A stretch of DNA of 64,000 nucleotides from Pararhodobacter zhoushanensis (lineage in GTDB: Bacteria > Pseudomonadota > Alphaproteobacteria > Rhodobacterales > Rhodobacteraceae): positions 62,001 through 126,000 of the forward strand of contig NZ_REEZ01000004.1 of assembly GCF_003990445.1 (NCBI RefSeq). The letters are read 5' to 3'. The translations under genes were made by a program, and so were the position numbers. Of this stretch, positions 39,523 through 47,874 are shown one piece after another. The notes below the pieces were generated by a model that saw only the letters and a list, made by a program, of their open reading frames with translations, made no database searches and was not told the origin of the DNA. Every line of letters begins with the position of its first letter. Within the stretch, counting starts at the first letter, position 1.

Positions 39523-40311
39523 ATGACCAAACCGTATGAAGGACAGGTTGCCGTCGTTACCGGCGGTTCCTCGGGGATCGGGCTGGCCGCGGTGCGGCTG
39601 CTGCTGGAACAGGGCGCGAAAGTGGCCTTCTGTGCGCGCGGCGAGGGGCGTCTGGCTGATGTCGCCGCCGTGCTGGAACGCGATTTCGGCGCGGACCGCA
39701 TTCTGTGGCAGGCGTTCTCGGTGCTCGATGCCGAGGCCGTCAACGGCTTTGCGGCGGCGGTTCAGGCCCGGTTCGGCACCTGCGACCTCTTGGTGAACAA
39801 CGCAGGCCAAGGACGGGTCAGCACGTTCGAGACCACCTCGGACGACGACTGGCGCGCGGAATATGACCTTAAGCTGTTCAGCCAGATCAACCCGACCCGC
39901 GCCTTTCTGCCGATGCTCAAGGCGTCCAACGGAGCCATCGTCGCGGTCAACTCGCTGCTGGCCTACCAGCCTGAGAAACACATGGTCTGCACCGCATCGG
40001 CCCGTGCCGGTGTGCAGAGCCTGCTGAAATCGCTGAGCATCGAGTTCGCCCCGCATGTGCGCGTTAATTCGGTGCTGATCGGACTGATCGGCTCGGGCCA
40101 ATGGACCCGCCGCTTTGCCGAGCGCCCCGACCAATCCGTCAGCCGCGAGGTCTGGTACGCCGATCTCGCGCGCAACAAGGGCATCCCCTTGGGCCGCCTG
40201 GGCGACGCCAGCGAAGCCGCTGCCGCCATTGCTTTCCTCGGCTCTCGGGCCGCCAGTTACATCACCGGGGCTCAGCTTGAAGTCTCGGGCGGCCTGTCGC
40301 GCCATATTTGA
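39523..40311 (+). CDS. Short-chain dehydrogenase/reductase (second)
   Basis: The 262-residue SDR has VAVVTGGSSGIGLAAVRLLL, CARGEGRL at the end of strand 2 (Arg, so NADP(H) is possible), NNAG and AVNSLLAYQPEKHMVCTASARAG. In the catalytic region the usual YXXXK reads with TASAR, so Tyr and Lys are not in their standard places. It may be catalytically altered or use another residue. It lies between the extradiol dioxygenase and the ThDP enzyme. Confidence 0.87.
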   Translation: MTKPYEGQVAVVTGGSSGIGLAAVRLLLEQGAKVAFCARGEGRLADVAAVLERDFGADRILWQAFSVLDAEAVNGFAAAVQARFGTCDLLVNNAGQGRVSTFETTSDDDWRAEYDLKLFSQINPTRAFLPMLKASNGAIVAVNSLLAYQPEKHMVCTASARAGVQSLLKSLSIEFAPHVRVNSVLIGLIGSGQWTRRFAERPDQSVSREVWYADLARNKGIPLGRLGDASEAAAAIAFLGSRAASYITGAQLEVSGGLSRHI

Positions 40312-40329
40312 TTGCCAAGGATCATGGAC

Positions 40330-42003
40330 ATGAAACTCGAACCCATTGCCCAGACGGAAACCGTTGGCGACTTCATCGCGCGCTATCTGGCCGAGATCGG
40401 CGTGACCACGATGTTCGGCGTGATCTCGATCCACAACATGCCGATTCTGGACGCGATAGCACGGCAGGGCGTCATCCGCTTTGTGCCCGCACGCGGCGAA
40501 TCCGGCGCGATGAGCATGGCGGATGCCTGGGCGCGGGTATCGGGCGAGATGGGCGTGGTGATCACCTCGACCGGGACCGCTGCGGGCAATGCCGCTGGCG
40601 CGCAGGTCGAGGCGCTGACGGCAGGCACGCCGCTGTTGCACATCACCGCCACCGTCGATCTGGGCTTTGCCGACCGCGACCGCGCGCCGATCCATGACGT
40701 GCCGCGCCAGCCGGATATGCTCAAGGGCATCTCAAAGGCCTATTACCGCCTGTGGAGCGCCGATTCCGCCATTGGCACCCTGACCGCTGCGGTTTCGGCG
40801 GCGATCAGCGCGCCCACCGGCCCGGTGACGCTGGAAATCCCGGTCGATGTGCAACGCGCCAAGGCCGCCGGGGCGACCCGCATTTTCAAGCCGCAACCCC
40901 AGCGGCCGCAAGCGAGCGACGACGCCGTGGCCGCACTCGCTGCCTTGCTGATCGAAGCCAAGCGCCCGATCCTGTGGCTGGGCGGCGGCGCGCGCCACGC
41001 CAGCGCCGAGGCGACCGAACTGGTGCGGCGTGGCTGCGCCGTGGTCACCTCGACCAACGGGCGCGCCACGGTGTCCGAACAGAATCCGGCCAATCTGGGT
41101 GCGTTCAACATGACGCCCGAGGCGCAGGCACTCTATGCCTCGTCCGATCTGATGATCGTCGTCGGCTCGCGCCTGCGCGGCAACGAGACGCTGAACAACG
41201 CGATGCGCCTGCCGCGCCCGCTGGCGCAGATCGACGCCGAGGCCTCACAGGGTGGCCGCAACTACCCGGTCGAGCTGTTCGTGCATGGTGATTCCGCCGA
41301 CACGCTGCGCCGCTTGCTGGCGCTGTTGCCCGAGAAACTGGACGTCGATCCGCAACTGAGCTTCGACGTCGCCACCGCCCGCGCCACAGCTGAGGGGCGT
41401 CTGCGCGCGCAGATGGGGCCGTATCAGGTGGTTGCCGATGCGTTGCTGGAGCGTGTCGCGCCCGGTCGCCATGCGTGGGTGCGTGATGTGACGATCTCGA
41501 ACTCGACCTTCGGCAACCGCTACGTCGGCTTTGCCGAGCCGCGTCACGGCGTTCACGCGCTGGGCGGCGGCATCGGTCAGGGCGTGGCCATGGGGGTCGG
41601 CGCGGCGCTGGCCAGCGACGGGCCCAAGGCGATCACGCTTCTGGGTGACGGCGGCACGCAGCTGGGCATCGCCGAGATGATCACCGCCGTACAGGAAAAC
41701 GCGCCGGTGGTATTCCTGCTGATGAACGATCAGGCGTATGGCGTGATCAAGAACATCCAGGACGCGCAATACGACAGTCGCTATCACTATTCGGCGCTGC
41801 AAACCCCTGATTTCAAGGCGCATTGCGCCTCGATCAACCTGCCGCATACCCTCGTTTCGGATGTGAACGACTTCGCTGCGACGCTGGATGCCGCGCTTGC
41901 TGCCCCCGGCCCGCGCCTGATCGAAGTGGACATGATCGCCATCGGTCCGTTTGGCGAGACCTTCTCGGGCCCGCCCGCAGGCGCTGCCGGAAACAAGGTC
42001 TGA
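40330..42003 (+). CDS. Thiamine-diphosphate-dependent lyase/decarboxylase
   Basis: ATG 40330 is chosen because AAGGA sits 8 bp upstream; the nearer ATG at 40324 would leave only 2 bp. The 557-residue enzyme follows the acetolactate synthase/benzoylformate decarboxylase plan. The catalytic Glu57 is in FVPARGESGAMSMADAWAR and the ThDP-Mg motif runs from GDGGTQLGIAEM to LLMNDQAYG. It probably decarboxylates a 2-oxo acid released after ring cleavage, giving the aldehyde for the dehydrogenase encoded downstream. Confidence 0.9.
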   Translation: MKLEPIAQTETVGDFIARYLAEIGVTTMFGVISIHNMPILDAIARQGVIRFVPARGESGAMSMADAWARVSGEMGVVITSTGTAAGNAAGAQVEALTAGTPLLHITATVDLGFADRDRAPIHDVPRQPDMLKGISKAYYRLWSADSAIGTLTAAVSAAISAPTGPVTLEIPVDVQRAKAAGATRIFKPQPQRPQASDDAVAALAALLIEAKRPILWLGGGARHASAEATELVRRGCAVVTSTNGRATVSEQNPANLGAFNMTPEAQALYASSDLMIVVGSRLRGNETLNNAMRLPRPLAQIDAEASQGGRNYPVELFVHGDSADTLRRLLALLPEKLDVDPQLSFDVATARATAEGRLRAQMGPYQVVADALLERVAPGRHAWVRDVTISNSTFGNRYVGFAEPRHGVHALGGGIGQGVAMGVGAALASDGPKAITLLGDGGTQLGIAEMITAVQENAPVVFLLMNDQAYGVIKNIQDAQYDSRYHYSALQTPDFKAHCASINLPHTLVSDVNDFAATLDAALAAPGPRLIEVDMIAIGPFGETFSGPPAGAAGNKV

Positions 42004-42007
42004 GCGG

Positions 42008-42799
42008 ATGCATCTGGGCCTGATCGGATACGGCAACATCACCCGCGCGCTGCTCGACGTGCTGGCGCGTGAGGGAGCGATGCCTGCGCGCGTCACCGTC
42101 CTGCTGCGCCCCGCACAGGCTGACGCGGCGCGCGCGGCGGGGTTTGAGGTGGTCACCGACACCGACGCCCTGCTGGCCGCGCGCCCCGATCTGATCGTGG
42201 AATGCGCCGGGCATTCGGCGGTGGCGGGAACCGTGGTGTCTGCGCTCAAGGCCGGGATCGAGTGCGTTGTGGTGTCGATTGGCGCGCTGGCGGATGCCGA
42301 TCTGCACGACACGGTGCGTGCGGCGGCCAAGGCTGGACACACGCGGATCGTGCTGCCTGCCGGGGCAATCGGCGGGGTGGATCTGTTGGCGGCGCTGAAA
42401 CCGTCGGGGATCACGTCGGTCATCTATACCTCACGCAAGCCGCCGCTGGCGTGGAAAGGCACACCCGCCGAGGGTCTGCTCGACCTGCCCGCGCTGACCG
42501 AACCGGCGACCTTCTTCACCGGCACCGCGCGCGAGGCTGCGCTGCAATACCCCAAGAACGCCAATGTCGCCGCGACGCTGGCGCTGGCGGGTCTGGGGTT
42601 CGAGGCTACGCAGGTGCGGATGGTGGCCGACCCCACGGTGGGCCAGAACATCCATGAATACCGCGTGACCTCCGGGGCGGCGGATTACACCATGCGGATT
42701 GAGGGGAAACCCTCGCCCGACAACCCCAAGACCTCGCTCGCCACGGTGTATTCGGTGGCGCGTGAAGTGATGAACCGGCTGAATGAGGTGGCGATATGA
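42008..42799 (+). CDS. Aspartate-dehydrogenase-like (NadX family) enzyme
   Basis: ATG 42008 lies 4 bp after the ThDP gene stop. The 263-residue protein has the NAD motif LGLIGYGNITRALLDVLA, VECAGHSAV, VLPAGAIGGVDLLAALKPSG and YPKNANVAATLALAGLGF with the NadX catalytic-site His in IHEYRV. NadX enzymes make iminoaspartate for NAD synthesis, but no nadA or nadC is near. In this operon it more likely deaminates or aminates a nitrogen-bearing intermediate. I recall a related AspDH-ThDP-ALDH grouping in Pseudomonas, which should be checked. Confidence 0.88.
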   Translation: MHLGLIGYGNITRALLDVLAREGAMPARVTVLLRPAQADAARAAGFEVVTDTDALLAARPDLIVECAGHSAVAGTVVSALKAGIECVVVSIGALADADLHDTVRAAAKAGHTRIVLPAGAIGGVDLLAALKPSGITSVIYTSRKPPLAWKGTPAEGLLDLPALTEPATFFTGTAREAALQYPKNANVAATLALAGLGFEATQVRMVADPTVGQNIHEYRVTSGAADYTMRIEGKPSPDNPKTSLATVYSVAREVMNRLNEVAI

Positions 42800-44286
42800 C
42801 CCATGATTTGCCCGACGGGCGGCTGTTCATCGGCGGCGAATGGGAGATCGGCACCGGGGCCGAGATCACCTCGATCTTTCCCGCCGATGGTTCGGTCAAC
42901 CGCGTACTCAAAGGGGCCAGCCGTGCCGATGGCGAGCGGGCGATTGCGCGGGCACTCAAGGCGCAGGCAGACCCGGCGTGGCGCGGCCTGAAACCGCATG
43001 AGCGTGCGCGCTATCTGCACCGCATCGCGGACGGTATCGACGCCAACGCCCAGCGCATCGCCTTTATCCAGACCCGCGACACTGGAAAGACGCTGCGCGA
43101 AACCTCGGCGCTGGTGGCCAGCGCGGCGGCGACGTTCCGCTACATGGCGGCAGCGTTAGAGACGCTTGACGACAGCCTGACCAGCCCGCGCGGCGATTAC
43201 CTGACGATGTCGGTACACGAGCCGCTGGGTCTGGTCGCCGCGATCACGCCGTGGAATTCGCCCATCGCCTCGGACGCGCAAAAGGTCGCGCCGGCGCTGG
43301 CGGCGGGCAACGCGGTGCTTCTGAAACCCGCCAGCTGGTCGCCGCTGGTCTCGCTGGAGCTGGCGCGCATCGTGGAAGAGGCCGGCCTGCCCAAGGGCCT
43401 GTTCTCGGTCCTGCCCGGCGCGGGGCGTGAGATCGGCAATCTGCTGGTCGAGCATCCCTCGATCGCCAAGGTCAGCTTCACCGGCGGCACCTCGACCGGC
43501 CGCACGCTGGCCCGGCAGGCCGCCGAAAAGCTGATGCCCGTGTCGCTTGAGTTGGGCGGCAAATCGCCCACCATCGTGTTCTCGGATGCCGATCAGGAGC
43601 TGGCCGTGGCCGGGATCCTGTTCGGGGTGTTCTCGTCTTCGGGCCAGAGCTGTATCGCCGGCTCACGCCTGTTCGTGCAGCGGGCGATCTATGACCAGTT
43701 CGTCACCCGGCTGGTCGCCGCGACCAAGGCGCTGGTCGTTGGCGATCCGCTGGACCCGGCGACTCAGGTCGCGCCGCTGGTGCATCCTGACCACCGCTCT
43801 GCCGTCGCTGCGCATGTCGCGCAGGCGGTGGAAGACGGCGCGACGGTGCTCTGCGGTGGCTTTGCGCCCGAGGGCGGGATTTACGACACGGGCAGCTATT
43901 ACATGCCCACGATCCTGTCGAATGTGACCAACACCGACCGCATCTGCCGCGAGGAAGTGTTCGGCCCCGTGCTGGTCGTCCTGCCCTTTGACGATGAGGC
44001 GGACGTGATCGCACAGGGCAATGACAACGATTATGGGCTTGCCTGCGGCCTCTGGACGCGCGATTTCCCCCGCGCGTACCGCGTCGCGCGGGCGATCACC
44101 ACGGGGACGGTCTGGATCAACACCTACAAGCAATTCTCGATCTCGACGCCCTTTGGCGGGGAAAAGGATGCTGGTATGGGGCGTGAAAAGGGACGCGAGG
44201 GGATCCGCGCCTATATGGCGCAAAAGTCGCTGTATGTGGATTTGACGGGCCGCCCGCACCCCTGGGCACGCCTGCAGGAGGGCTGA
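42796..44286 (+). CDS. NAD(P)-dependent aldehyde dehydrogenase
   Basis: The 496-residue enzyme has the catalytic Cys286 (SSSGQSCIAGS), the general base Glu252 (SLELGGKSPTIVF), the oxyanion Asn in AITPWNSPIA and the cofactor motif FTGGTSTGRTLA. The type is betaine/hydroxymuconic-semialdehyde dehydrogenase-like. It overlaps the AspDH-like gene by ATGA. It should oxidise the aldehyde made by the ThDP enzyme to an acid that enters central metabolism. Confidence 0.94.
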   Translation: MTHDLPDGRLFIGGEWEIGTGAEITSIFPADGSVNRVLKGASRADGERAIARALKAQADPAWRGLKPHERARYLHRIADGIDANAQRIAFIQTRDTGKTLRETSALVASAAATFRYMAAALETLDDSLTSPRGDYLTMSVHEPLGLVAAITPWNSPIASDAQKVAPALAAGNAVLLKPASWSPLVSLELARIVEEAGLPKGLFSVLPGAGREIGNLLVEHPSIAKVSFTGGTSTGRTLARQAAEKLMPVSLELGGKSPTIVFSDADQELAVAGILFGVFSSSGQSCIAGSRLFVQRAIYDQFVTRLVAATKALVVGDPLDPATQVAPLVHPDHRSAVAAHVAQAVEDGATVLCGGFAPEGGIYDTGSYYMPTILSNVTNTDRICREEVFGPVLVVLPFDDEADVIAQGNDNDYGLACGLWTRDFPRAYRVARAITTGTVWINTYKQFSISTPFGGEKDAGMGREKGREGIRAYMAQKSLYVDLTGRPHPWARLQEG

Positions 44287-44287
44287 G

Positions 44288-45478
44288 ATGGTGTCGATTG
44301 CAATCCTTGGGACCGGCCCGTCGGGCTGCTTTACCGCGCAGGCGCTGGTCAAGGCGCTGCCCGACGCGCGCATCGACATGATCGACGCGCTGCCGGTTCC
44401 CTATGGGTTGATCCGCTACGGTGTGGCGGCGGACCATCAAGGCACCAAGGCAGTGATCCGCCAGTTCGAGCGGCTGTTCGAGCGCAGCGATGTGCGGTTT
44501 TTCGGCAATGTCAGGGTCGGTTCCGACATCGCGCTGGATGACCTGACCGGGATGTATGACGCCGTGGTCATGGCCTTTGGCCTGCGCACGGATCGCTGTC
44601 TGGGCATTCCGGGTGAGGGGCTGGCCGGGGTCTATGGCTCGGGTCAGGTGACGGGCGCGTGGAACGATATGCCGGGTGTGGAGCCTGCGCAGATCGGCAA
44701 GCGGGTGGTGGTGATCGGCAACGGCAATGTCGCCGTCGATCTGATCCGCGTGCTGGCCAAGGGGCCGGAAGAATTCCACGGCTCGGACCTGTCGCTGGCC
44801 CATACGCAGGCGCTGATGGCGGCGGGGGTCGAGCGGATCGACGTCGTGGGCCGCTCGCCCGCCGATCAGGCCAAGTTCGACCCGGTGATGCTGCGCGAAC
44901 TGGGGCGGCTGACGCAGGCGCGTATTTCGGTTCAGGGTGCTGAAGGTGAGGGCAAACTGATCGAGGCGCTGCAAGGCATCGACGGCCACGCACCCGAGGG
45001 GGCGACGCGCGAGATCGCCTTTCGCTTCGGCTGGACGCCTGAGGCGCTGGACGGCACTGACCATGTCACCGCCGCGCGTTTCCGGCGGGGGGATGAGCAG
45101 CTGACCCTGCCCTGCGATACCGTGCTCACCGCCATCGGCTTCACTGGCGACACGCCCGCCACCGACGACGCGGGCGCGGTCAGCCCCGGACTTTATGCGA
45201 CTGGCTGGTATCGCCGGGGACCGCGCGGCACGATCCCCGAAAACCGCGCCGATGCGCAGCAGGTTGCGGCGCGGATCGCCGCTGACCTCGCCGGGACCGC
45301 GACCACCAAACCGGGCCGCGATGCGCTGAGCGCGCGCGTCCCGCAAGCCGTGACCTATGCCCAATGGCAGGCTATCGACGCCGCCGAGCGCGCCGCCTGC
45401 CCCGCCGACCGCTGCCGCCAAAAGCTGACCACCACCGAACAGATGCTGGCGACCGCGCGCCAGACAGGAGACCTCTGA
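44288..45478 (+). CDS. Adrenodoxin/ferredoxin-NADP+ reductase-like flavoprotein
   Basis: The 396-residue protein has an N-terminal FAD fold (AILGTGPSGCFTAQALVKAL), the family mark VPYGLIRYGVAADHQGTKAV, and an NADP fold VVVIGNGNVAVDLIRVLAKG. ATVDxGG-type C-terminal GWYRRGPRGTIPENRADA is the adrenodoxin-reductase signature. Its last base is shared with the flavodoxin gene start (TGATG). It probably moves electrons from NADPH to that flavodoxin and on to the Rieske oxygenase. A C-terminal tail rich in Ala and Arg is unusual. Confidence 0.9.
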   Translation: MVSIAILGTGPSGCFTAQALVKALPDARIDMIDALPVPYGLIRYGVAADHQGTKAVIRQFERLFERSDVRFFGNVRVGSDIALDDLTGMYDAVVMAFGLRTDRCLGIPGEGLAGVYGSGQVTGAWNDMPGVEPAQIGKRVVVIGNGNVAVDLIRVLAKGPEEFHGSDLSLAHTQALMAAGVERIDVVGRSPADQAKFDPVMLRELGRLTQARISVQGAEGEGKLIEALQGIDGHAPEGATREIAFRFGWTPEALDGTDHVTAARFRRGDEQLTLPCDTVLTAIGFTGDTPATDDAGAVSPGLYATGWYRRGPRGTIPENRADAQQVAARIAADLAGTATTKPGRDALSARVPQAVTYAQWQAIDAAERAACPADRCRQKLTTTEQMLATARQTGDL

Positions 45479-45924
45479 TGCAGATCGCCCTTCTCTACGG
45501 CACCGAAACCGGCAACGCTGAAATGCTGGCCGAAGACATCGCCGCGCACCTGTCGGACCACGACGCCAGCGTGACCAACCTGTCGGATTTCGACCCTGCC
45601 GATTTCGACACGGACACATTCTATATCGTCGTCTGCTCGACCTATGGCGACGGCGAGCTGCCCGCCTCGGCCCAGCCCTTTGCCGAGAAGATGGAGGCGC
45701 AGAAACCCTCGCTCGACGGGATCCGCTTTGCCGTCTTTGGCATGGGCGACAGCGAATATCCTGAGACCTACAACTTCGGCGGCAAGCGGATGGAAGAGCT
45801 GCTGGCCGGGGCCGGGGCCGAGCTGGTGGGCGAGCGCGTGACGCATAATGCCTCGGGCGACGATATGGCCGATGATCTGGCCCTGCCGTGGGTCGATGAC
45901 ATCCTCGCACAGGCGGACGCGTGA
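45478..45924 (+). CDS. Flavodoxin (MioC/CPR-type)
   Basis: The 148-residue FMN protein has the phosphate loop LYGTETGNAEMLAED, the ring-stacking loop CSTYGDGELPASAQP and FGMGDSEYPETYNFGGKRME. These resemble the flavodoxin domain of cytochrome P450 reductase and MioC more than nitrogen-fixation flavodoxins. Coupling to the reductase gene by TGATG argues for a reductase-flavodoxin pair. The track's longer frame starts inside the reductase gene and has no ribosome site. Confidence 0.92.
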   Translation: MQIALLYGTETGNAEMLAEDIAAHLSDHDASVTNLSDFDPADFDTDTFYIVVCSTYGDGELPASAQPFAEKMEAQKPSLDGIRFAVFGMGDSEYPETYNFGGKRMEELLAGAGAELVGERVTHNASGDDMADDLALPWVDDILAQADA

Positions 45925-46520
45925 TGCAGTCCGCACAGGTCCGCGACGCGCTGCAACGCCCGTGGAAACACGGCGAGGCGCTGGAGCTGGCAGGGCTGAC
46001 CCTGACCGAGCCGCTGGACCTGCGCGGGCTGACGCTGTGCGGCGTCGATTTCACCGGCGCGCGGTTTGACGGCGGCGTGCTGGCCGCAGGCGCGGTGTTC
46101 GAGGGGCTGAGCTGGTTCACCGGCGCGACCTTTGCCAGCGCCGATTTCTCGGGCGCGCTGTTCACCAATGATGCGCGCTTTGACCGGGTGCGGATCGACG
46201 GCCCCGCCCGCTTTGATCACGCCGAGTTCCGCGGCACCGCCGGGTTCCGCGCCGCCCGCTTCGCGCAGCGCGCCGACCTGTCCGCCGCGATCTGCTACGG
46301 CAACGCCGATCTGGCCGAGGCGCGCTTTGACGGCCCGACCACGCTGGTGGGAACCGAGTTTCTGGGGGGGCTGTGGGCGCAGGACACCCTCCTGCCCGCC
46401 GACGCTGACCTGTCAGGCACCGAGGTGCATGGCCGCCTCTGGCTGCGCGGCGCGCGGATCGGCAATGCCAAACTGTCCGACCGCGCCTTTGGCATGGCCT
46501 TCGGCTACACGTTTTACTGA
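45924..46520 (+). CDS. Pentapeptide-repeat protein
   Basis: The 198-residue protein is made of A(D/N)LXX-like five-residue units, for example LDLRGLTLCGVDFTGARFDG, ATFASADFSGALFTNDARFD and GRLWLRGARIGNAKLSDRAF. It would fold as a right-handed quadrilateral beta-helix. Its ATG shares a base with the flavodoxin stop, so it is part of the catabolic operon and its last gene. Some such proteins mimic DNA and protect gyrase; many have no known role. There is no signal peptide. Confidence 0.88.
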   Translation: MQSAQVRDALQRPWKHGEALELAGLTLTEPLDLRGLTLCGVDFTGARFDGGVLAAGAVFEGLSWFTGATFASADFSGALFTNDARFDRVRIDGPARFDHAEFRGTAGFRAARFAQRADLSAAICYGNADLAEARFDGPTTLVGTEFLGGLWAQDTLLPADADLSGTEVHGRLWLRGARIGNAKLSDRAFGMAFGYTFY

Positions 46521-46627
46521 AGGAAAACGGCCCCCGGCACGCAGCGTTTCACGGGTTTGACCCTGTTCAACAGGGCCTTGGCCCGGTATTGGAGCCTCAA
46601 CCGCACGCGACAAAGCCCGAGGACATC

Positions 46628-47239
46628 ATGGCCATTACCCTCTACCAGAACGATCTGCCCGATGGTCTGGATCTTGGCCCCGTGGTGGCCATCGACTGCG
46701 AAACCATGGGTCTGAACCCGCACCGCGACCGGCTGTGTCTGGTGCAGCTGTCGGGCGGCGACGGCAACGCCTGTCTGGTGCAGATCAGCCAGGATCAGAC
46801 CGAAGCGCCAAACCTGACAAAGCTGCTGGCCGATCCGACGGTGCTCAAGCTGTTCCACTATGGCCGCTTCGATATCGCGGTGATGTACCACCGCTTCGGC
46901 GTGCTGGCCGCGCCCGTCTGGTGCACCAAGATCGCCTCGAAACTGGTGCGCACCTATACCGACCGGCACGGGCTGAAGAACCTGCTGACGGAACTGCTGA
47001 ACGTCGACATCTCGAAACTGCAGCAGTCCAGCGACTGGGGGGCGGAAAAGATCACCCCGGCGCAGCGCGATTATGCGGCCTCGGATGTGCTGTACCTGCA
47101 CAAGCTGAAGGCCGGGCTTGAGGTCATGCTGAAACGCGAGGGTCGCACCGAGGTCGCGCAGGCGTGCTTCGATTTCCTGCCGCACCGCGCCAAGCTGGAC
47201 CTGATGGGCTGGCCCGACATGGACATCTTCTCGCACTGA
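46628..47239 (+). CDS. RNase D-like 3'-5' exonuclease
   Basis: ATG 46628 gives 203 residues with the DEDDy exonuclease residues: Asp23 and Glu25 in AIDCETMGL, Asp in FHYGRFDIAVMYH, and Tyr plus Asp in RDYAASDVLYL. There is no HRDC domain, so this is the short exonuclease-only form found in alphaproteobacteria, about half the length of E. coli RNase D. It likely trims structured RNA 3' ends. It is 1 bp from lptC, so it opens the following operon. Confidence 0.92.
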   Translation: MAITLYQNDLPDGLDLGPVVAIDCETMGLNPHRDRLCLVQLSGGDGNACLVQISQDQTEAPNLTKLLADPTVLKLFHYGRFDIAVMYHRFGVLAAPVWCTKIASKLVRTYTDRHGLKNLLTELLNVDISKLQQSSDWGAEKITPAQRDYAASDVLYLHKLKAGLEVMLKREGRTEVAQACFDFLPHRAKLDLMGWPDMDIFSH

Positions 47240-47240
47240 T

Positions 47241-47864
47241 ATGGCGATGAGCGAGCAAAGCATCGGCCGACCGGGACACAGCAGGGTGGTGGGCATCCTG
47301 AAGGTGGTGCTGCCGCTGACCGCGCTGATCCTGTTGTCGCTGGTGTTCATGCTGGCCCGCACGATCGACCCGACCGCCGCCATCTCGAACGCCGAGATCG
47401 ACGTCGAGGACCGCGCCCGCGATCCGCGCCTGTCGGGTGCCCATTTCGCCGGGGTCACCGACGATGGCGCGGCGCTGACCATCATCACCCAGACCGCCCG
47501 CTCGGACCCTAACGCCACGATGCGGCTTGAGGTCACCGGGCTGCACCTGCGGCTTGAGGGGCGCGACGGTGAAAACCTGACCGCCAGCGCGACCAACGGC
47601 ACCATTGACCGGGGGCGCGGCACCTTTGACATGACCGGCGGGCTGGAACTGACCGCGACGCCCGGCTACGATCTGACGGCACAAAGCATGGTCGGTCTGC
47701 TGGATTCCACCCGTGTCACCATTCCCGGCAGGGTCAGCGGCACCGCTCCGGCGGGCGAGATTACCGCCGGTTCCATGGAGATGCGGGTCGATTCCGGGGA
47801 TGGTACGGGTTATCTGCTTGTTTTCGGGGGCGGTGTGCGGTTGAACTATCAGCCTGACAATTGA
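47241..47864 (+). CDS. lptC: LPS export protein LptC
   Basis: The 207-residue protein has one N-terminal membrane anchor (VVGILKVVLPLTALILLSLV) and a periplasmic beta-jellyroll that hands lipopolysaccharide from LptB2FG to LptA. Sequence conservation in LptC is weak. The call rests on the anchor, the size, motifs such as LTASATNGTIDRGRGTFDM, and its place before lptA and lptB. Confidence 0.88.
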   Translation: MAMSEQSIGRPGHSRVVGILKVVLPLTALILLSLVFMLARTIDPTAAISNAEIDVEDRARDPRLSGAHFAGVTDDGAALTIITQTARSDPNATMRLEVTGLHLRLEGRDGENLTASATNGTIDRGRGTFDMTGGLELTATPGYDLTAQSMVGLLDSTRVTIPGRVSGTAPAGEITAGSMEMRVDSGDGTGYLLVFGGGVRLNYQPDN

Positions 47865-47874
47865 GGACTCTCAA

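Noticed and set aside
42008-42799. NadX acting in NAD biosynthesis
   Set aside because: No quinolinate synthase or phosphoribosyltransferase gene is nearby, and it is coupled on both sides to catabolic enzymes.
44117-46168. A 683-residue minus-strand frame
   Set aside because: It lies across the reductase, flavodoxin and pentapeptide-repeat genes, all of which have clear motifs. Its composition (Arg/Pro/Ser/Ala runs) is that of a shadow frame.
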